Shown here piece after piece: positions 11,166-22,408 of a stretch of DNA of 64,000 nucleotides; position 1 is the first letter of the stretch, and each line of letters opens with the position of its first letter. The DNA comes from Chionoecetes opilio (taxonomy: Eukaryota; Arthropoda; Malacostraca; Decapoda; Majidae). The stretch spans positions 62,001-126,000 of the forward strand of contig JACEEZ010017961.1 in the NCBI GenBank assembly GCA_016584305.1, given 5' to 3'. The notes under the pieces were generated by a model. It searched no databases. It was not told where the DNA came from and was given only the letters and a program-made list of their open reading frames with translations. Made by a program: the position numbers and the translations under genes.

Positions 11166-11921
11166 CAACCTAGTTTTCCCGGACTAATAGGTGGGAGCAC
11201 TGTCCGGGTATGCAACAGTCCCAGGCATTACCCACCCCGGACGTTTATTCTACTCTAGTATTTACTGTCCCGGGAACCGCCAATAGTCAACTATCCCGCC
11301 GTGGACTTTACGTCACTTTGTTGTTGTTTAGGGTTCGAGAATCCTTGGAGAACACTATGAGCCCTGGTGATGCCTATGATGCTACACAGTGCTATAGTTG
11401 ACCTGTCTTCCTCAGGAAGGCACAGGTGAGGCGGATGACAGCATGTTGCCGGGAGGGGTGGACGCCAGCCCACTGCCAGCAGGGTGGGCAGGTCACAGGT
11501 GAGGTCACAGGTTCAGGGTGAGGAGTTGAGAGCGTAAGCCACTACATGGTGGGAGTGGAAGCGCAGACACTGCAGCAGAAAGTGTTCAATTGTCTCAGAG
11601 ACGTTCCTGCACCAAGGACAGTGGGGGGTCAGGGGACTGACGGAGCAGTGCAGGTGAACCATGAGTGTCTTTCGCCCAAATGTAAACAATACGACCACTG
11701 AGCATGCTGCCACCTGGAGGGAGGCGCGGACACTGACCAGGGGTAACAGGAGACGCTCAGATCGCCGGACAACTTTGTCGATTTACAGACTGGACCAGGC
11801 ATTGTCTCAGATATGTCTAACTCTCAGATATGCTGACGGGGATATGTCGGGACTCTGACATACCCCCGAACCTCTGATTTTGACCGGCAAATCCGATATC
11901 GGGAAAGCGAGGGTTGTGTGT
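11166..11921. mobile_element. Family M copy 1: TIR element carrying LINE-derived DNA
   Basis: The left end is CAACCTAGTTTTCCCGGAC and the right end is GATATCGGGAAAGCGAGGG followed by TTGTGTG. This is the same pair of ends seen in the complete copy at 23498-24515. The interior carries a minus-strand LINE 3' fragment (11318-11740) and one unit of the 155-bp repeat. It abuts copy 2 in inverted orientation through a TGTGTATATATACACA junction. The TA-flanked CAAACCTC-type end suggests a pogo/Tigger-group MITE. Confidence 0.6.
11318..11740 (-). pseudogene. LINE ORF2 3' end (Cys-His motif after RNase H region)
   Basis: The minus strand gives TFGRKTLMVHLHCSVSPLTP, then HCPWCRNVSETIEHFLLQC and LRFHSHHVV. 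This is the C-x2-C ... H ... C motif found at the C-terminal end of ORF2 in Jockey/I-group LINEs, preceded in the family by RNase H or linker sequence. The 3' end near 11318 has an (AAC)-rich tail on the minus strand. A second copy lies at 19463-19890. Only about 140 codons remain, with stops. Confidence 0.65.
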
Positions 11922-11930
11922 GTATATATA

Positions 11931-12921
11931 CACAAAAAAACCCGGACCTCCATTTCCCGGATATCGGATTTGCGGACAAAATCGAGGCCCCGGGGATATG
12001 TCAGAGTCCCGGACAATTTTTTTTTTTTTTTTTTTTACGTTGAAATGCCTGGTCCTGTTCGAAAATTCCCTGGTCCGGCGGTCTGAGCGTCTCCTGTCAC
12101 CCCTGGTCAGTGTCCACGCCTCCCGCCAGGTGGCAAGCATGCTCAGCGGTCGTATTGTTTACATTTGGGCACACGACACTCACGGTTCACCTGCACAGCC
12201 TCCATTAGTCCCCTGACCCCAAAACTGCCCTGGTGCAGGAACATCTCTGAGACTTTTGAACACTTTTGCTCCCCTCCCGCCAGGGGGCAGCATGCTCAGC
12301 GGTTTTTATTGTTTGCATTTGGACAGATAAGATAAGATTTTCATCCTATCTAGACACTTTGCAATTACCAACTACAAGTTATTGACTATACAAAGCGCCG
12401 CCACGTCAGCACGAACTAGGCGGACTCGAACCGCTGACCGAATGCACAGGGACGCTGCACATTGCGAGCTCACGTCTCTACAACCTTGCCACCTGCGGTC
12501 ATTCATTGGCACAGACTCACGGTTCACTGCACAGCTCGTAGTCCGACCCACTGCCCTGAGGCAGGAAGTCTCTTAGACTATGAACCTTTCTGCTTCTCGC
12601 CCAGGTGGCAGCATGCTCAGCGTGTATGTTTACATTTGGGCACCGACACACGGTTGCACCTGCACAGCCTCCGTAGTCCCTGACCCCACTGCCATGGTTG
12701 CAGGAACGTCTCTTGAGACTATTGAACACTTTCTGCTGCGTCTGCAGGTGGCACAATGTCGCGGCGTAAAATTCGCGGCCGGGTATGATATTGCGGTTTG
12801 GACCAGTAAATACTAGATGTAGGATAAACGTTCCGGGGTGGGTAATGTCATCAAACTGTTGCGATTCCGGACTTGCGGTTCCCGACCAGTGCTCCCACCA
12901 ATACGGGAAAATGAGGTTTGG
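11931..12921. mobile_element. Family M copy 2 (inverted relative to copy 1)
   Basis: One end is ACCTCCATTTCCCGGATATC at 11950 and the other is GGGAAAATGAGGTTTG at 12905-12921, followed by TA. Between them lie a poly-T run (12017-12036), units of the 155-bp repeat (12090-12300, 12580-12770) and a tRNA-like SINE piece on the minus strand (12308-12505). Copies 1 and 2 are joined head to head and form a large imperfect palindrome. Many one-base differences from the repeat consensus are present. Confidence 0.6.
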
Positions 12922-15437
12922 TATATTAATATATTATGTAAGGATAATATAAATCTGATAGATATAAAATATATCATATATATATATAAGTATTTATATT
13001 AATATAAAATATATATTATAAGGTTGTGATGAGGTTATACGGCTCAACTATAGGTCATGTAGCACCGTGATGTCACCTTAATAAGGCTATTAAGGAGTTG
13101 AGTAACGGAACAGTCTCTACCCCCCTAACACTATAATCATTTAAACCACTCAACCTCTTGCCTAAATAACTAGCAACCAGGCTCCCCTATATGTCTTAAT
13201 ATTGATCATCAAACTCCTAAACTCAGCATTCCAAATACAAAAATGAAAATTTTGACTTGACAATTCGACGCGATAAGCGTCGCATGCATTCGCTCGCAAA
13301 TTTATCACGCAAATGGAGTCCGTTAAATCTGAATCCATTAAACCGACGTCTTGAACGAGGGTCGACTGTATATATTTTTTCAATCCACTGTTCTTCCCCT
13401 GTTTTTCAATCTAATATGCCAAATAGTGTGGTTTCTATTTTCTATCTAGGGGTGATTATGGGTAAAGGGAGAGAAAAGAGGGGAATTGAAAGTTGGGAGA
13501 CGAAAAACAAAAGGGTTTTACCCATCCTTACGTAATTACTCATTTACCCGCGGAAGACGAGATAAACAGTACTTTAATTGCTACTTTGTGATTTTATTTC
13601 CATGGAATAGCAATCTCAGCGGTTGTTTTATATTGTTGATTTGGACAGATAGATAAGATTTATCCTTATCTAGACACTTTGCAATTACAACTACAAGTTT
13701 TGACTATACAAAGCGCCGCCACTTCAGCACGAACTAGGCGGACCGAACCGCTGACCGATGCACAGGACGCTGCACATTGGAGCTCAGTCTTACCAACTTG
13801 CCACCCTGACGGCATGCATTTGACACACGAACTCACGGTTCACCTGCAAGCCTCGTTAGTCCCTGACTCCCTCCCTGCAGAATGTCTCTTAGAACATGAA
13901 AATTTTGTTGTCTTCGCCAGGGGCAGCATGCTCAGCGGTCGTATTTTACAATTGGTGCACACGACACAGGTCCCTGAAAGCTCCGTTAGTCCCGAACCCC
14001 CACTGCCCTGGTGCAAGGAACGTCTCTTGAGACTATTGACCTTTCCTGCTGCTCTGCCAGGTGCAGCTATGCTCAGCGGACGTAAAAGTCGCGGCGGGGT
14101 AGTTGATATTGGCGGTTGCGACAGTAAATACTAGAGTAGGATAAAGGTCCGGGGGGGGTAATGGATCAAACTGTGCGATTCACGGACTTTGCGGTCCCGA
14201 CCATGCCCCCCTATTAGTCGGGAAAAAGAGGTTTGTGTTATTATATATATATATGGAATGTATTATATTAATATTATATATATTAATATAAATTAAAATT
14301 ATATATATATAATTTTATATTATAAGGTTGTGATTTAGCTGTTCTAACGGTCACTATTAGGTCAGTGTAGCACGGGGTCACCTTAATAAGGTGTTAAGGA
14401 GTTGAGTACGGGGAAACAGTCTTACAGACCACCCTACACAATAAACGCTATTCTAACAATACACACCTTCTGCCCCTAAATAACCTAGAACCCGGCCCCT
14501 CCTATAGTCTTAATAATGATGCATCAAAACTCCTTAAAAATTTAAGCATTCCAAAAAAATGAAAAAAATTATTTTTGATTGCAATCGACCGGCGATAAGC
14601 GGTCTGCATTTCCTCCTGCTCGCAAATTTATCACGCAAATGGAGTCCGTTAAATCTGAAATCCATTAAATCGACGTCTGTTAAATCGAGGGTCGACGGTA
14701 TATTTTTTTTCCCAATTCCCACTGTTTTTCCCCTGTGTTTTTCAATCTAAAAAATCCCAGTAGTGTGGGTTTCCTATTTCTCCTACATAGGGGTGATTAG
14801 GGTAAAGGGGAGGAAAAGGGGGGATTTGGAGAAGGGGGGGGAAAAAACAAAGGGTTTTACCAGCCCCTGTAACGTGAAATTACTCATGTACCCGCGATAG
14901 ACGGGAATAAACAACAAATTTACTTTGTGCCATAGTATTTGGAAAATGCTCAGCGGTTATTTGTCTTTGGACTACAATATATTCACTCCTCTCTAGCTAT
15001 ACATTCCACCTACAGGTTCCAAAACCGCGTGCACGACTGGCGGAAACCGCTCTAACTAGCAGAGTGCCTTCGAGTTTGGCCTACCAAAAGTTAATCTCTG
15101 ATTGACCATTGAAAACGACTGCAGATTGAATCCATGGCACTAGCCTCGTTGGCACCTGACCCCACTCACTGGCATGGCAGTCTCTAGAATAACACTTTCT
15201 GCACTCCGCAGGTGGACATGCTAGCGTAGCGTGTTGTACTATTCAACTTGCACTTTTTAATTTCCACCCCTTGGGGAACGTTATGAGTTTTACATTTGCA
15301 CTCGATGGAAGATGTAGGATAAAAGTTGAGCGGATAATAGTTTGTGGACGTAATTACTAGCAGAAAATGTCCGGTGTAATGGCATAAACTGTTATTCATA
15401 CTTATGGTTCGACATGTACTATTATCGGATAATATAG

Positions 15438-15492
<55 letters not shown>

Positions 15493-16164
15493 ATATATAT
15501 ATATTATTAAAGGTTGTGATCTGTTCTTACACCGTTCACTATTTAGGTCAGTGTAGCACCGTGTGTCACCTTAAATAAGGGTGATTTAAGGAGTTGAGGT
15601 AACGGGGACAGTCTTAAGTGACCCCCCTAACACTAATAATCGCTATTCTAAACAAACACACCTTCTGCCACTAAATAACTAGCAACACGGTCCCTCCTTA
15701 ATGTCTTAATATATGATGCATCAAAACTCCTTAAAAACTCAAGCATTCCAAATAAAATGAAAAAAATTATGTTGACTTGACAATTCGACCGGCGATAAGC
15801 GGTCTGGCATGCCATTCCTGCTCGCAAATTTATCACGCAAATGGAGTCCGTTAAATCTGAAATCCATTAAACCGACGTCTGTTAAATCAAGGGTCGACGG
15901 TATATATTTTTTCCAATTCCCACTGTTCTTACCCTGTGTTTTCATCTAATAAATGCCAGTAGTGTGGGTTTCCTATTTCTCCTACATAGGGGTGATTAGG
16001 GTAAAGGGGAGGAAAAGAGGGGACTTGGAGAAGGGGGAGGAAGAAAACAAAGGGTTTTACCAGTCCCTGTAACGTGAAATTACTCATGTACCGCGATAGA
16101 CGAGGATAAACAGTACTTGAATTGCTACTTTGTGATTGTTATTTTCCATGGGAATAGCATGCTC

Positions 16165-16372
16165 AGCGGTTGTATTGTTTGCATTTGGACAGATAAGATA
16201 AGATTTTCATCCTATCTAGACACTTTGCAATTACCAACTACAAGGTTATTGACTATACAAAGCGCCGCCACGTCAGCACGAACTAGGCGGACTCGAACCG
16301 CTGACCGAATGCACAGGGACGCTGCACATTGCGAGCTCACGTCTCTACCAACCTTGCCACCCTGACGGGCAT
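16165..16372 (-). mobile_element. tRNA-derived SINE (best of three copies)
   Basis: On the minus strand the segment starts near 16372 with an A-box-like stretch (TGGCAAGGTTGGTAGAGAC) and about 40 bases on has a perfect B-box core, GGTTCGAGTCC. This is the internal RNA polymerase III promoter layout of a tRNA. It is followed by about 130 bp of tRNA-unrelated body ending near TGTCCAAATGCAAACAAT. The tRNA fold is imperfect, so this is a SINE head, not a functional tRNA. Less perfect copies lie at about 12308-12505 and 13640-13800 in the same tandem block. Confidence 0.55.
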
Positions 16373-16379
16373 TGCATTT

Positions 16380-16665
16380 GGACACACGACACTCACGGTT
16401 CACCTGCACAGCCTCCGTTAGTCCCCTGACCCCCACTGCCCCTGGTGCAGGAATGTCTCTTGAGATATTGAACACTTTCTGCTGTCTCCCGCCAGGTGGC
16501 AGCATGCTCAGCGGTCGTATTGTTTACATTTGGGCACACGACACACGGTTCACCTGCACAGCCTCCGTTAGTCCCCTGACCCCCACTGCCCCTGGTGCAG
16601 GAACGTCTCTTGAGACTATTGAACACTTTCTGCTGCCTCCTGCCAGGTGGCAGCATGCTCAGCGG
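16380..16665. repeat. 155-bp repeat, two adjacent units
   Basis: Each unit runs from CACGACACTCACGGTTCACC through CCCCCACTGCCCCTGGTGCA and GAACACTTTCTGCTG to GGTGGCAGCATGCTCAGCGG and a TTGTTTACATTTGGGCA link. Read on the minus strand of the window in other copies, about 105 bp of the unit is the LINE Cys-His coding segment. See the array at 23713-24175 for the inverse orientation. Confidence 0.85.
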
Positions 16666-16832
16666 ACGTAAAAGTCCGCGGCGGGGTAGTTGATATTGGC
16701 GGTTGCCGGACAGTAAATACTAGAGTAGGATAAACGTCCGGGGGTGGGTAATGGCATCAAACTGTTGCGATTCCCGGACTTTTGCGGTTCCCGGACCAGT
16801 GCTCCCGCCTATTAGTCCGGGAAAATGAGGTT

Positions 16833-16934
<102 letters not shown>

Positions 16935-17595
16935 GGTTGTGATGAGACTGTTCTATACACGTGTCACTATTTAGGTCAGTGTAGCACCGTGTGTCACCTT
17001 AAATAAGGGTGATTAAGGAGTTGAGGTAACGGGGAAACAGTCTTACAGTGACCACCCCTAACACTAATAATCGCTATTCTAAACAATACACACCTTCTGC
17101 CACTAAATAACTAGCAACACAGGCTCCCTCCTTATATGTCTTAATATATGATGCATCAAAACTCCTTAAAACTCAAGCATTCCAAAATAAAATGAAAAAA
17201 ATTATGTTGACTTGACAATTCGACCGGGATAAGCGGTCTGGCATGCCATTCCTGCTCGCAAATTTATCACGCAAATGGAGTCCGTTAAATCTGAAATCCA
17301 TTAAACCGACGTCTGTTAAATCGAGGGTCGACGGTATATATTTTTTTCCAATTCCCACTGTTCTTACCCTGTGTTTTTCAATCTAATAAATGCCAGTAGT
17401 GTGGGTTTCCTATTTCTCCTACATAGGGGTGATTAGGGTAAAGGGGAGGAAAAGAGGGGACTTGGAGAAGGGGGAGGAAGAAAACAAAGGGTTTTACCAG
17501 TCCCTGTAACGTGAAATTACTCATGTACCCGCGATAGACGAGGATAAACAGTACTTGAATTGCTACTTTGTGATTGTTATTTTCCATGGGAATAG

Positions 17596-18110
17596 AAAAC
17601 TTGGATGATCTTTTTTAAGGGTAATTTTTAATCCTTATTATATACCCAAAGTTAATTGATGACTGAACAGAAAATTACTCTTTTAAAACCAGACATGTTA
17701 CAGCATACAATATAACCGAAAGGAAATTTACTTACCAGCAGCAAAATAGGACTTTTCCCAGCTACTTCTCAGTATGGCAGCTTGTGGGTAACTGAAGGTA
17801 ACTGCCCGGTAACAACATTCCCTTTGAGAACGTTGCGGCTTGTGCAATAGATCGGGTTGCTTCTATGGTAAAAAAAATCCCCTTTCTTGGCATTAAATCA
17901 ATCAATTCTATGGTCAAAAGTAAAAGTGGACCGGATGTCGATTTTTCACTATTTGAGGATGCGGATGTTGATGCGGATATTTAAATCCCAATATTTGCGG
18001 ATGTGGATGCGGATATTTCTAGCCATCAAGAATTTAACCATAGATTATTTGAATATAAGGATGCTAAGAAATGAGCCCCACCAGGTCGACAGGTTTGATC
18101 AAGAATGTTA
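17596..18110. other. AT-rich spacer, no gene seen
   Basis: No supported coding region. Around 17955-18020 a short motif, GATGCGGATATTT / GGATGTGGATGCGGATAT, is repeated in direct order. A distant echo (GCGGACATGCGGTTGCGG) is at 20778-20830, which may mark ends of another decayed element. Confidence 0.5.
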
Positions 18111-18424
18111 GGGCACGTCCACATGTGTGCTCAAACATGCGCTGGCAACATGTAAGCAACATATTACCGAACAAGCTGTGAACGTGTTGTGAACTGTTGT
18201 GCCCAGATAATGTTGGAAGCACTGGTTGGGAACATTTAGGCAGCACCAATGTGGACGAGACAGCGTATAGGCACCGCCAGACAAGCGCATCGCATCATCA
18301 CGGCAACATTACTGACCCATGTTTCCAAATATATGTCTAAATACTGTTGCAAATATGCATCTACAGTAAACATGTTAAAAAACAGTGTTCACAACAGATG
18401 TTTGAGCACACGTGTGGACGCGCC
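18111..18424. mobile_element. Family J: PIF/Harbinger-like MITE, 314 bp
   Basis: The left terminus GGGCACGTCCACATGTGTGC, continuing TCAAACAT, is matched in inverse by the right terminus ATGTTTGAGCACACGTGTGG ending ACGCGCC. The TIR is about 28 bp with two mismatches and one extra G. Both sides are flanked by TTA (18108-18110 and 18425-18427), the 3-bp target typical of Harbinger elements. No coding sequence is present. It is short and well preserved. Confidence 0.75.
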
Positions 18425-18957
18425 TTAAGAGTGCGGGAGGCGGGCAAATGAGTAATAGCGCTTTTTTGCGAGGCAGACTAGACCAGGCTGGAATGGGTCG
18501 GGATGGTCCAGACTCGGGAGCTGGTCCGCCTTGGCCCGCTCTAGGGAAAACTGACGATGCACACTACAGTCAGTGGGGAAGACTACCAGAAGCTTCCCGT
18601 GCCGCCTATAAGACCTGATGATATTGGTAAACATGATGATGGCTGATTGCAAGACAAAGTAATTTCACGAAAAAATTACAATATACACAATTTGCAGGAA
18701 ATAACATTTTGGGAAATGAGTGTAGATGATATGGGAAGCCAAGTAGCAGAGGATGACTATAAAAAAAAGGCTGAACAGTACGATATGAAAGGCATTGAAG
18801 ACAGATACTGATTGTAAATGGATTTCTTGTTGTTTTATAATATTTGTAAGTATTTCAATTACAATTTTCATCCAAATTATGTAGTCCATTGATTTACAAC
18901 TGGAGTAGGAGTTTCGAGTCCATAGATCTATCTAAACAACAGTCATTATTATATATA
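18425..18957. other. Spacer, no gene seen
   Basis: A moderately GC-rich piece (18430-18620) is followed by AT-rich DNA. No frame shows family-like sequence and no repeat ends were found. Confidence 0.5.
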
Positions 18958-20149
18958 CACTAGGGTCCAACATAAAACGAGAAATTGGTCGATAAAACGA
19001 GGTCGTTTATGTGAATTCGCTCTATGTGAAATATAACCTATGGGAAAAATAGATATTGGTTGATCGGTCCTCCCGCCCGTACCTGTACATTTATACTTGT
19101 TCACACTCATGCATACCAGAACATGGTATTATTTTACACTAGGATCGAAATTCCCTACACAATTGGGAGTAAGGTTTCTGTTTACCTTATTGGATTATAG
19201 GAAACATTCTTTTGGACTCAAACTTTTGGAGATAATGACATGTTCATAGGGAGGTGAGAGACAAGTGTTTGTTTACGTGCGGCGTGCCTATCACTCTTCT
19301 TCCTCTTGTGACCTACATCGCCTCTGTTCTTCCCTTGCCGCGGACACTTTTAATGCAGATTTGGCTTTAGTTAGGAGGTTAAAGTGTGAGATTAGGTTAG
19401 GTTAGTGACTCAAAACCAAGTTGCCATAAACCTGGCTTAACTCTCGCTTTCGTGCCTCGCCAGAACTGTTGTTGTTATTGTTTTAGGGCGGCGAGAATCC
19501 CTTGGGGAACATTATGAACCCTGGTGATGTCCTATGATGCTATCACAGACGCAGTAGTTACCTGTCTTCCTCAGGAAGGCACAGGTGAGGCGGATGACGG
19601 CGTGTTGCCGAGAGGGATGGACGCCAGCCGCCGCCAGCAGGGTGGGCAGGTCACAGGTGGCGACGTTCAGGGCGAGGAGTTGAGAGTGTAGCAGTGTGAG
19701 AGTGTAGCACCACTACACAGTGGGAGTGGAAGCGTGGACACTGCAGCAGAAAGTGTTCAATAGTCTCCGGAACATTCATGCACCAAGGGCAGTGGGGGTC
19801 AGGGGACATCCGGGACAGACAGAGGCGATGTAGGGGAGCCGTGAGTGTCGTGTGCCCCAGGCGGAGGCGGGCGAGGGTGACATCCAAGACGCGTGACTTT
19901 TGCCTTATCCACGGCTGGGGGAAAGAGTCACTTCAGTATTGACCCATGGAGGTAATGCGGAGGGCATCGCCAAGCGTGTTATTCCAGGTAGAGCGGCAGA
20001 CCCGGGAGATGAGGCGTTTAGCCAAATTTATAAAATTTTGGAGTTTTATTTATTAAAAAAAAATAATAATAATGTTTTTTAATATTTTAGGTCGTTCGCT
20101 TTATAGGGGAAACGCTTTATACGAACACGCTTTATGCGGGACCCTAGTG
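18958..20149. mobile_element. Family G: TA-flanked Tigger-type element, 1.19 kb
   Basis: The left end CACTAGGGTCCAACATAAAA is matched by the right end GCGGGACCCTAGTG, each next to TA (18956-18957, 20150-20151). Inside, subterminal motifs (ATAAAACGAG, CGCTTTATACG) repeat in inverse. The interior 19100-19420 is about 80-90% like the interior of C2 at 42240-43310, so the two families share a core. A LINE tail (19463-19890) is inserted. The intact CCCTACACAATTGGG at 19153-19167 is the empty site for element E. Confidence 0.8.
19463..19890 (-). pseudogene. LINE ORF2 3' end, second copy
   Basis: The minus strand reads ARLRLGHTTLTAPLHRLCLS, then PDPHCPWCMNVPETIEHFLL and QCPRFHSH. This is the better-preserved copy of the Cys-His tail at 11318-11740. 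Downstream peptides resemble LAAAAGVHPSRQHAVIRLTC and the (AAC)-rich 3' tail is at about 19463. Both copies are truncated at a similar upstream point, as expected for target-primed reverse transcription. The clade is Jockey/I-like by the Cys-His motif, with no RT left to refine it. Confidence 0.7.
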
Positions 20150-20276
20150 TACTTCGCAAGATGCAGTAACTCAGGGAGGCCATGAGAACTTAAGTCGGCT
20201 TTGAGGGGGCTAAGGCTATAAAAAGGTTGAGAAACCCTGTTTTACTAAAATACCCCTTGTCTGTGTAGATGTGTTT

Positions 20277-20457
20277 GTTAAGTACAACATGGCCATCCCG
20301 AGCTCTGCAGCCGTGGAGAGACTATTCTCCCAGGGGTCGGACGTCATGAAGGCCAAAAGAGCGAGTCTGATCTCTGACAATTTTTAGATATTGGTCTTTA
20401 TGAAGAGGAACATGAACCTGCTCAATATGGAGTTGTCACCAGAGGACTCTGAGTGAG
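20277..20457 (+). pseudogene. hAT transposase C-terminal dimerisation domain
   Basis: The plus strand reads VKYNMAIPSSAAVERLFSQG, then SDVMKAKRASLISDNF, an in-frame TAG, and LVFMKRNMNLL. This matches the hAT dimerisation block (Pro-Ser-Ser-Ala ... Glu-Arg-x-Phe-Ser ... Arg-x-Ser-Leu ... Asn-x ... Leu-x-x-Lys-x-Asn-x). A splice-acceptor-like TTGTCTGTGTAG precedes it. The RNase-H-like catalytic part is absent, so this is a dead fragment or the last exon of a domesticated or decayed copy. The internal stop argues against a functional gene. Confidence 0.8.
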
Positions 20458-21440
20458 GAGTCTGGGAACTGAGAGCCTGATTTCATATCAATAAAATATA
20501 TTTTGGAGTGTAGGGTACTTATCCTAATCATTACCCCATAGTTTGCACTAAAGTTGATCAATTGAGTGAGGAGTCACAAAAATGAAGACTGAGGTGAAAT
20601 GTGAGCTATAACATCTGTGGGGTGCTGAGGGGTAGGTATGAAAAAATACAAATAAATACTACATTAATTTACATTAGTGATTTACTAAATGATAAATTTA
20701 TTTACTACATTACAAAGTGCTTTATTTAAATTATTGCACTTTTTGCAGTGAAAATATCACGTAAATGGTTTGTGGATTTGCGGACATGCGGTTGCGGCAA
20801 GTAAGGGTTAGGATATGCGGAAGTGTGTTTGCAGAAATGGATTCTCGTTTGCGATGCTCACCTCCGGTATAAAACCTATATCTAATGACCAGACATATAT
20901 ATAAGTCCTCATACAATGATGTTAACAAAAAAATGCTTGTAACTCTTTAAGTAGTGAAGTTAGAAGTGCACTGAGAGGCTGCTTTTATGTTGAGTGTGAA
21001 TGTTCAATGAGGCAGGATTGCCAAATGATGCCAAAAGAAAATGGAATGAGGCTCAGAATGGTAAATTTCAAAACTAATGTGAAAACCTGACAATGGAAAT
21101 TACATACATAGGTCCTATTTCCTTTTGTGGTGAGTGTACAAAACTCACACACATAATGAAAATATCACACATTGCAAATAGTACAAATCTATGGTAGCCA
21201 GTGATAAGCGAAAGGGATATTGAGAGAGTACATACAAATATACTCTGTATAAATTATGACAACAGCTTACACCTTTGAAAAAAATGATATGAATGATCAA
21301 GCAATTAATTTGAAAATGACAGTGAAAAAAAAGTATTAAGAAATATATATAAAAAGCAAGAGGATGGGGAGTGATGGGAAGATGAAAAGCAAATTGTAAG
21401 TATGAAAAGGAAGATGCAAAAATAACCTGAAACTTTTGAA
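20458..21440. other. AT-rich spacer downstream of the putative host exon
   Basis: No coding region recognised. If the exon at 21617-21972 is real, part of this stretch would be its 3' untranslated region on the minus strand. TTTATT, the inverse of AATAAA, occurs near 20697 and 20722, far from the stop, so no poly-A site is assigned. Confidence 0.4.
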
Positions 21441-21447
21441 TTGGAAC

Positions 21448-21608
<161 letters not shown>

Positions 21609-21616
21609 TAGCATCA

Positions 21617-21972
21617 TCAGAGCCTCATTTTCCGATGGTTGAGAAGGTTGGGGTGTAGGTCTTCCAGCTTCATGAACCTCACTGGCAAAGCTTCCCCTCT
21701 CTGGCGGTGATGGGGGGGGATAACAAGATCCTCCTGGTGGTATACTCTTGGAAGCCTTAATCCGCCGTCTTCTTCCTCCTCCTCCTCCTCCTCTTCCTCC
21801 TCCTCCACACCCTCATGCCTTGCTCCTCCTCCTCCTCCTCCTCCACCGTCATCACCTCCATCTTGCTGTTGCTGTTGCTGTCGCACATCATTTCCTTCCT
21901 CATCTTGGTCATATGTTAAGTCGTTTCCTGCTGCTACCACATTTTCCTCGTCAACTGCTGCATCAAGGTTGT
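21617..21972 (-). CDS. Putative host gene, 3'-terminal coding exon (partial, unidentified)
   Basis: On the minus strand a clean splice acceptor (CCCCTCTTCTCCTCGCAG) precedes an open frame that starts DNLDAAVDEENVVAAGND and ends with PNLLNHRKMRL and a TGA at 21617-21619. It contains a Gln run (QQQQQQ), a Gly run, a Glu run of about 12, and then a non-repetitive segment (LRLPRVYHQEDLVIPPHHRQ). The Glu, Gly and Gln runs use mixed codons, which favours protein selection over a bare microsatellite. The acceptor gives a phase-1 intron. I do not recognise the family. The peptide is acidic and probably disordered. The open frame also runs upstream to an ATG at 22009, but that part is SINE tail and intron. 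Function unknown. Confidence 0.5.
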
Positions 21973-22002
21973 CTGCGAGGAGAAGAGGGGTATCAATGTG
22001 TG

Positions 22003-22285
22003 TATTCATCTAGTTGTATTTTACAGGGCCAGAGCAACGCTCGTATGGCCCCGTCTCCATATCAACATTTATTTTTCTCATTCATCTTTAGTGTTGGCCG
22101 AAGCCACCACCCCGGGAGGCGGGTCACAAACCCCCGGCTAACACCCGGTACCCATTCACTGCTGGGTGGACAGGGGCTCAGGTTTTAAGAAGACCGCCCG
22201 TCTGTCTTCGCTCCGCCCGGGGATCGAACCCGGGACAACTCGGTTGTGAGCCGAGCGTGCTAACCCTTACACTACGGAGTTCCCC

Positions 22286-22286
<1 letters not shown>
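22003..22286 (-). mobile_element. tRNA-headed SINE with LINE-like 3' tail
   Basis: On the minus strand the head (22283 to about 22212) reads as a tRNA: CCGTAGTGTAAGGGTTAGCA, a CTCGG/CCGAG anticodon stem with loop CTCACAA (anticodon CAC, valine-like), and the B box GGTTCGATCCC. A 140-bp body follows (ACGGGCGGTCTTC to CGGCCAACACTAAAG), then a tail GGAGACGGGGCCATACGAGC and CAACTAGATGAATACACACA. The tail is homologous to the end of the LINE next door at 22370-22440. It sits in the intron, about 30 bp from the putative splice acceptor. It lacks an intact acceptor stem, so it is not a working tRNA. Confidence 0.8.

Positions 22287-22366
<80 letters not shown>
22287..22366. repeat. (GT)n microsatellite
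   Basis: About 80 bp of pure GT. It lies at the 3' end of the LINE (as (AC)n on the LINE strand), after TAGGTAAATAC, and may have grown from the LINE tail. Confidence 0.95.
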
Positions 22367-22368
<2 letters not shown>

Positions 22369-22408
22369 TTACCTAGTTGTATTTACCTAGTTGTAACATA
22401 CAGGAAAA

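Noticed and set aside
11807..12140. Short ORFs around the M1/M2 junction
   Set aside because: They follow the inverted repeat and poly-T run and have no family-like sequence.
22212..22283. Functional valine tRNA gene
   Set aside because: The head has A and B boxes and a CAC anticodon loop but the acceptor stem does not pair and a SINE body follows.
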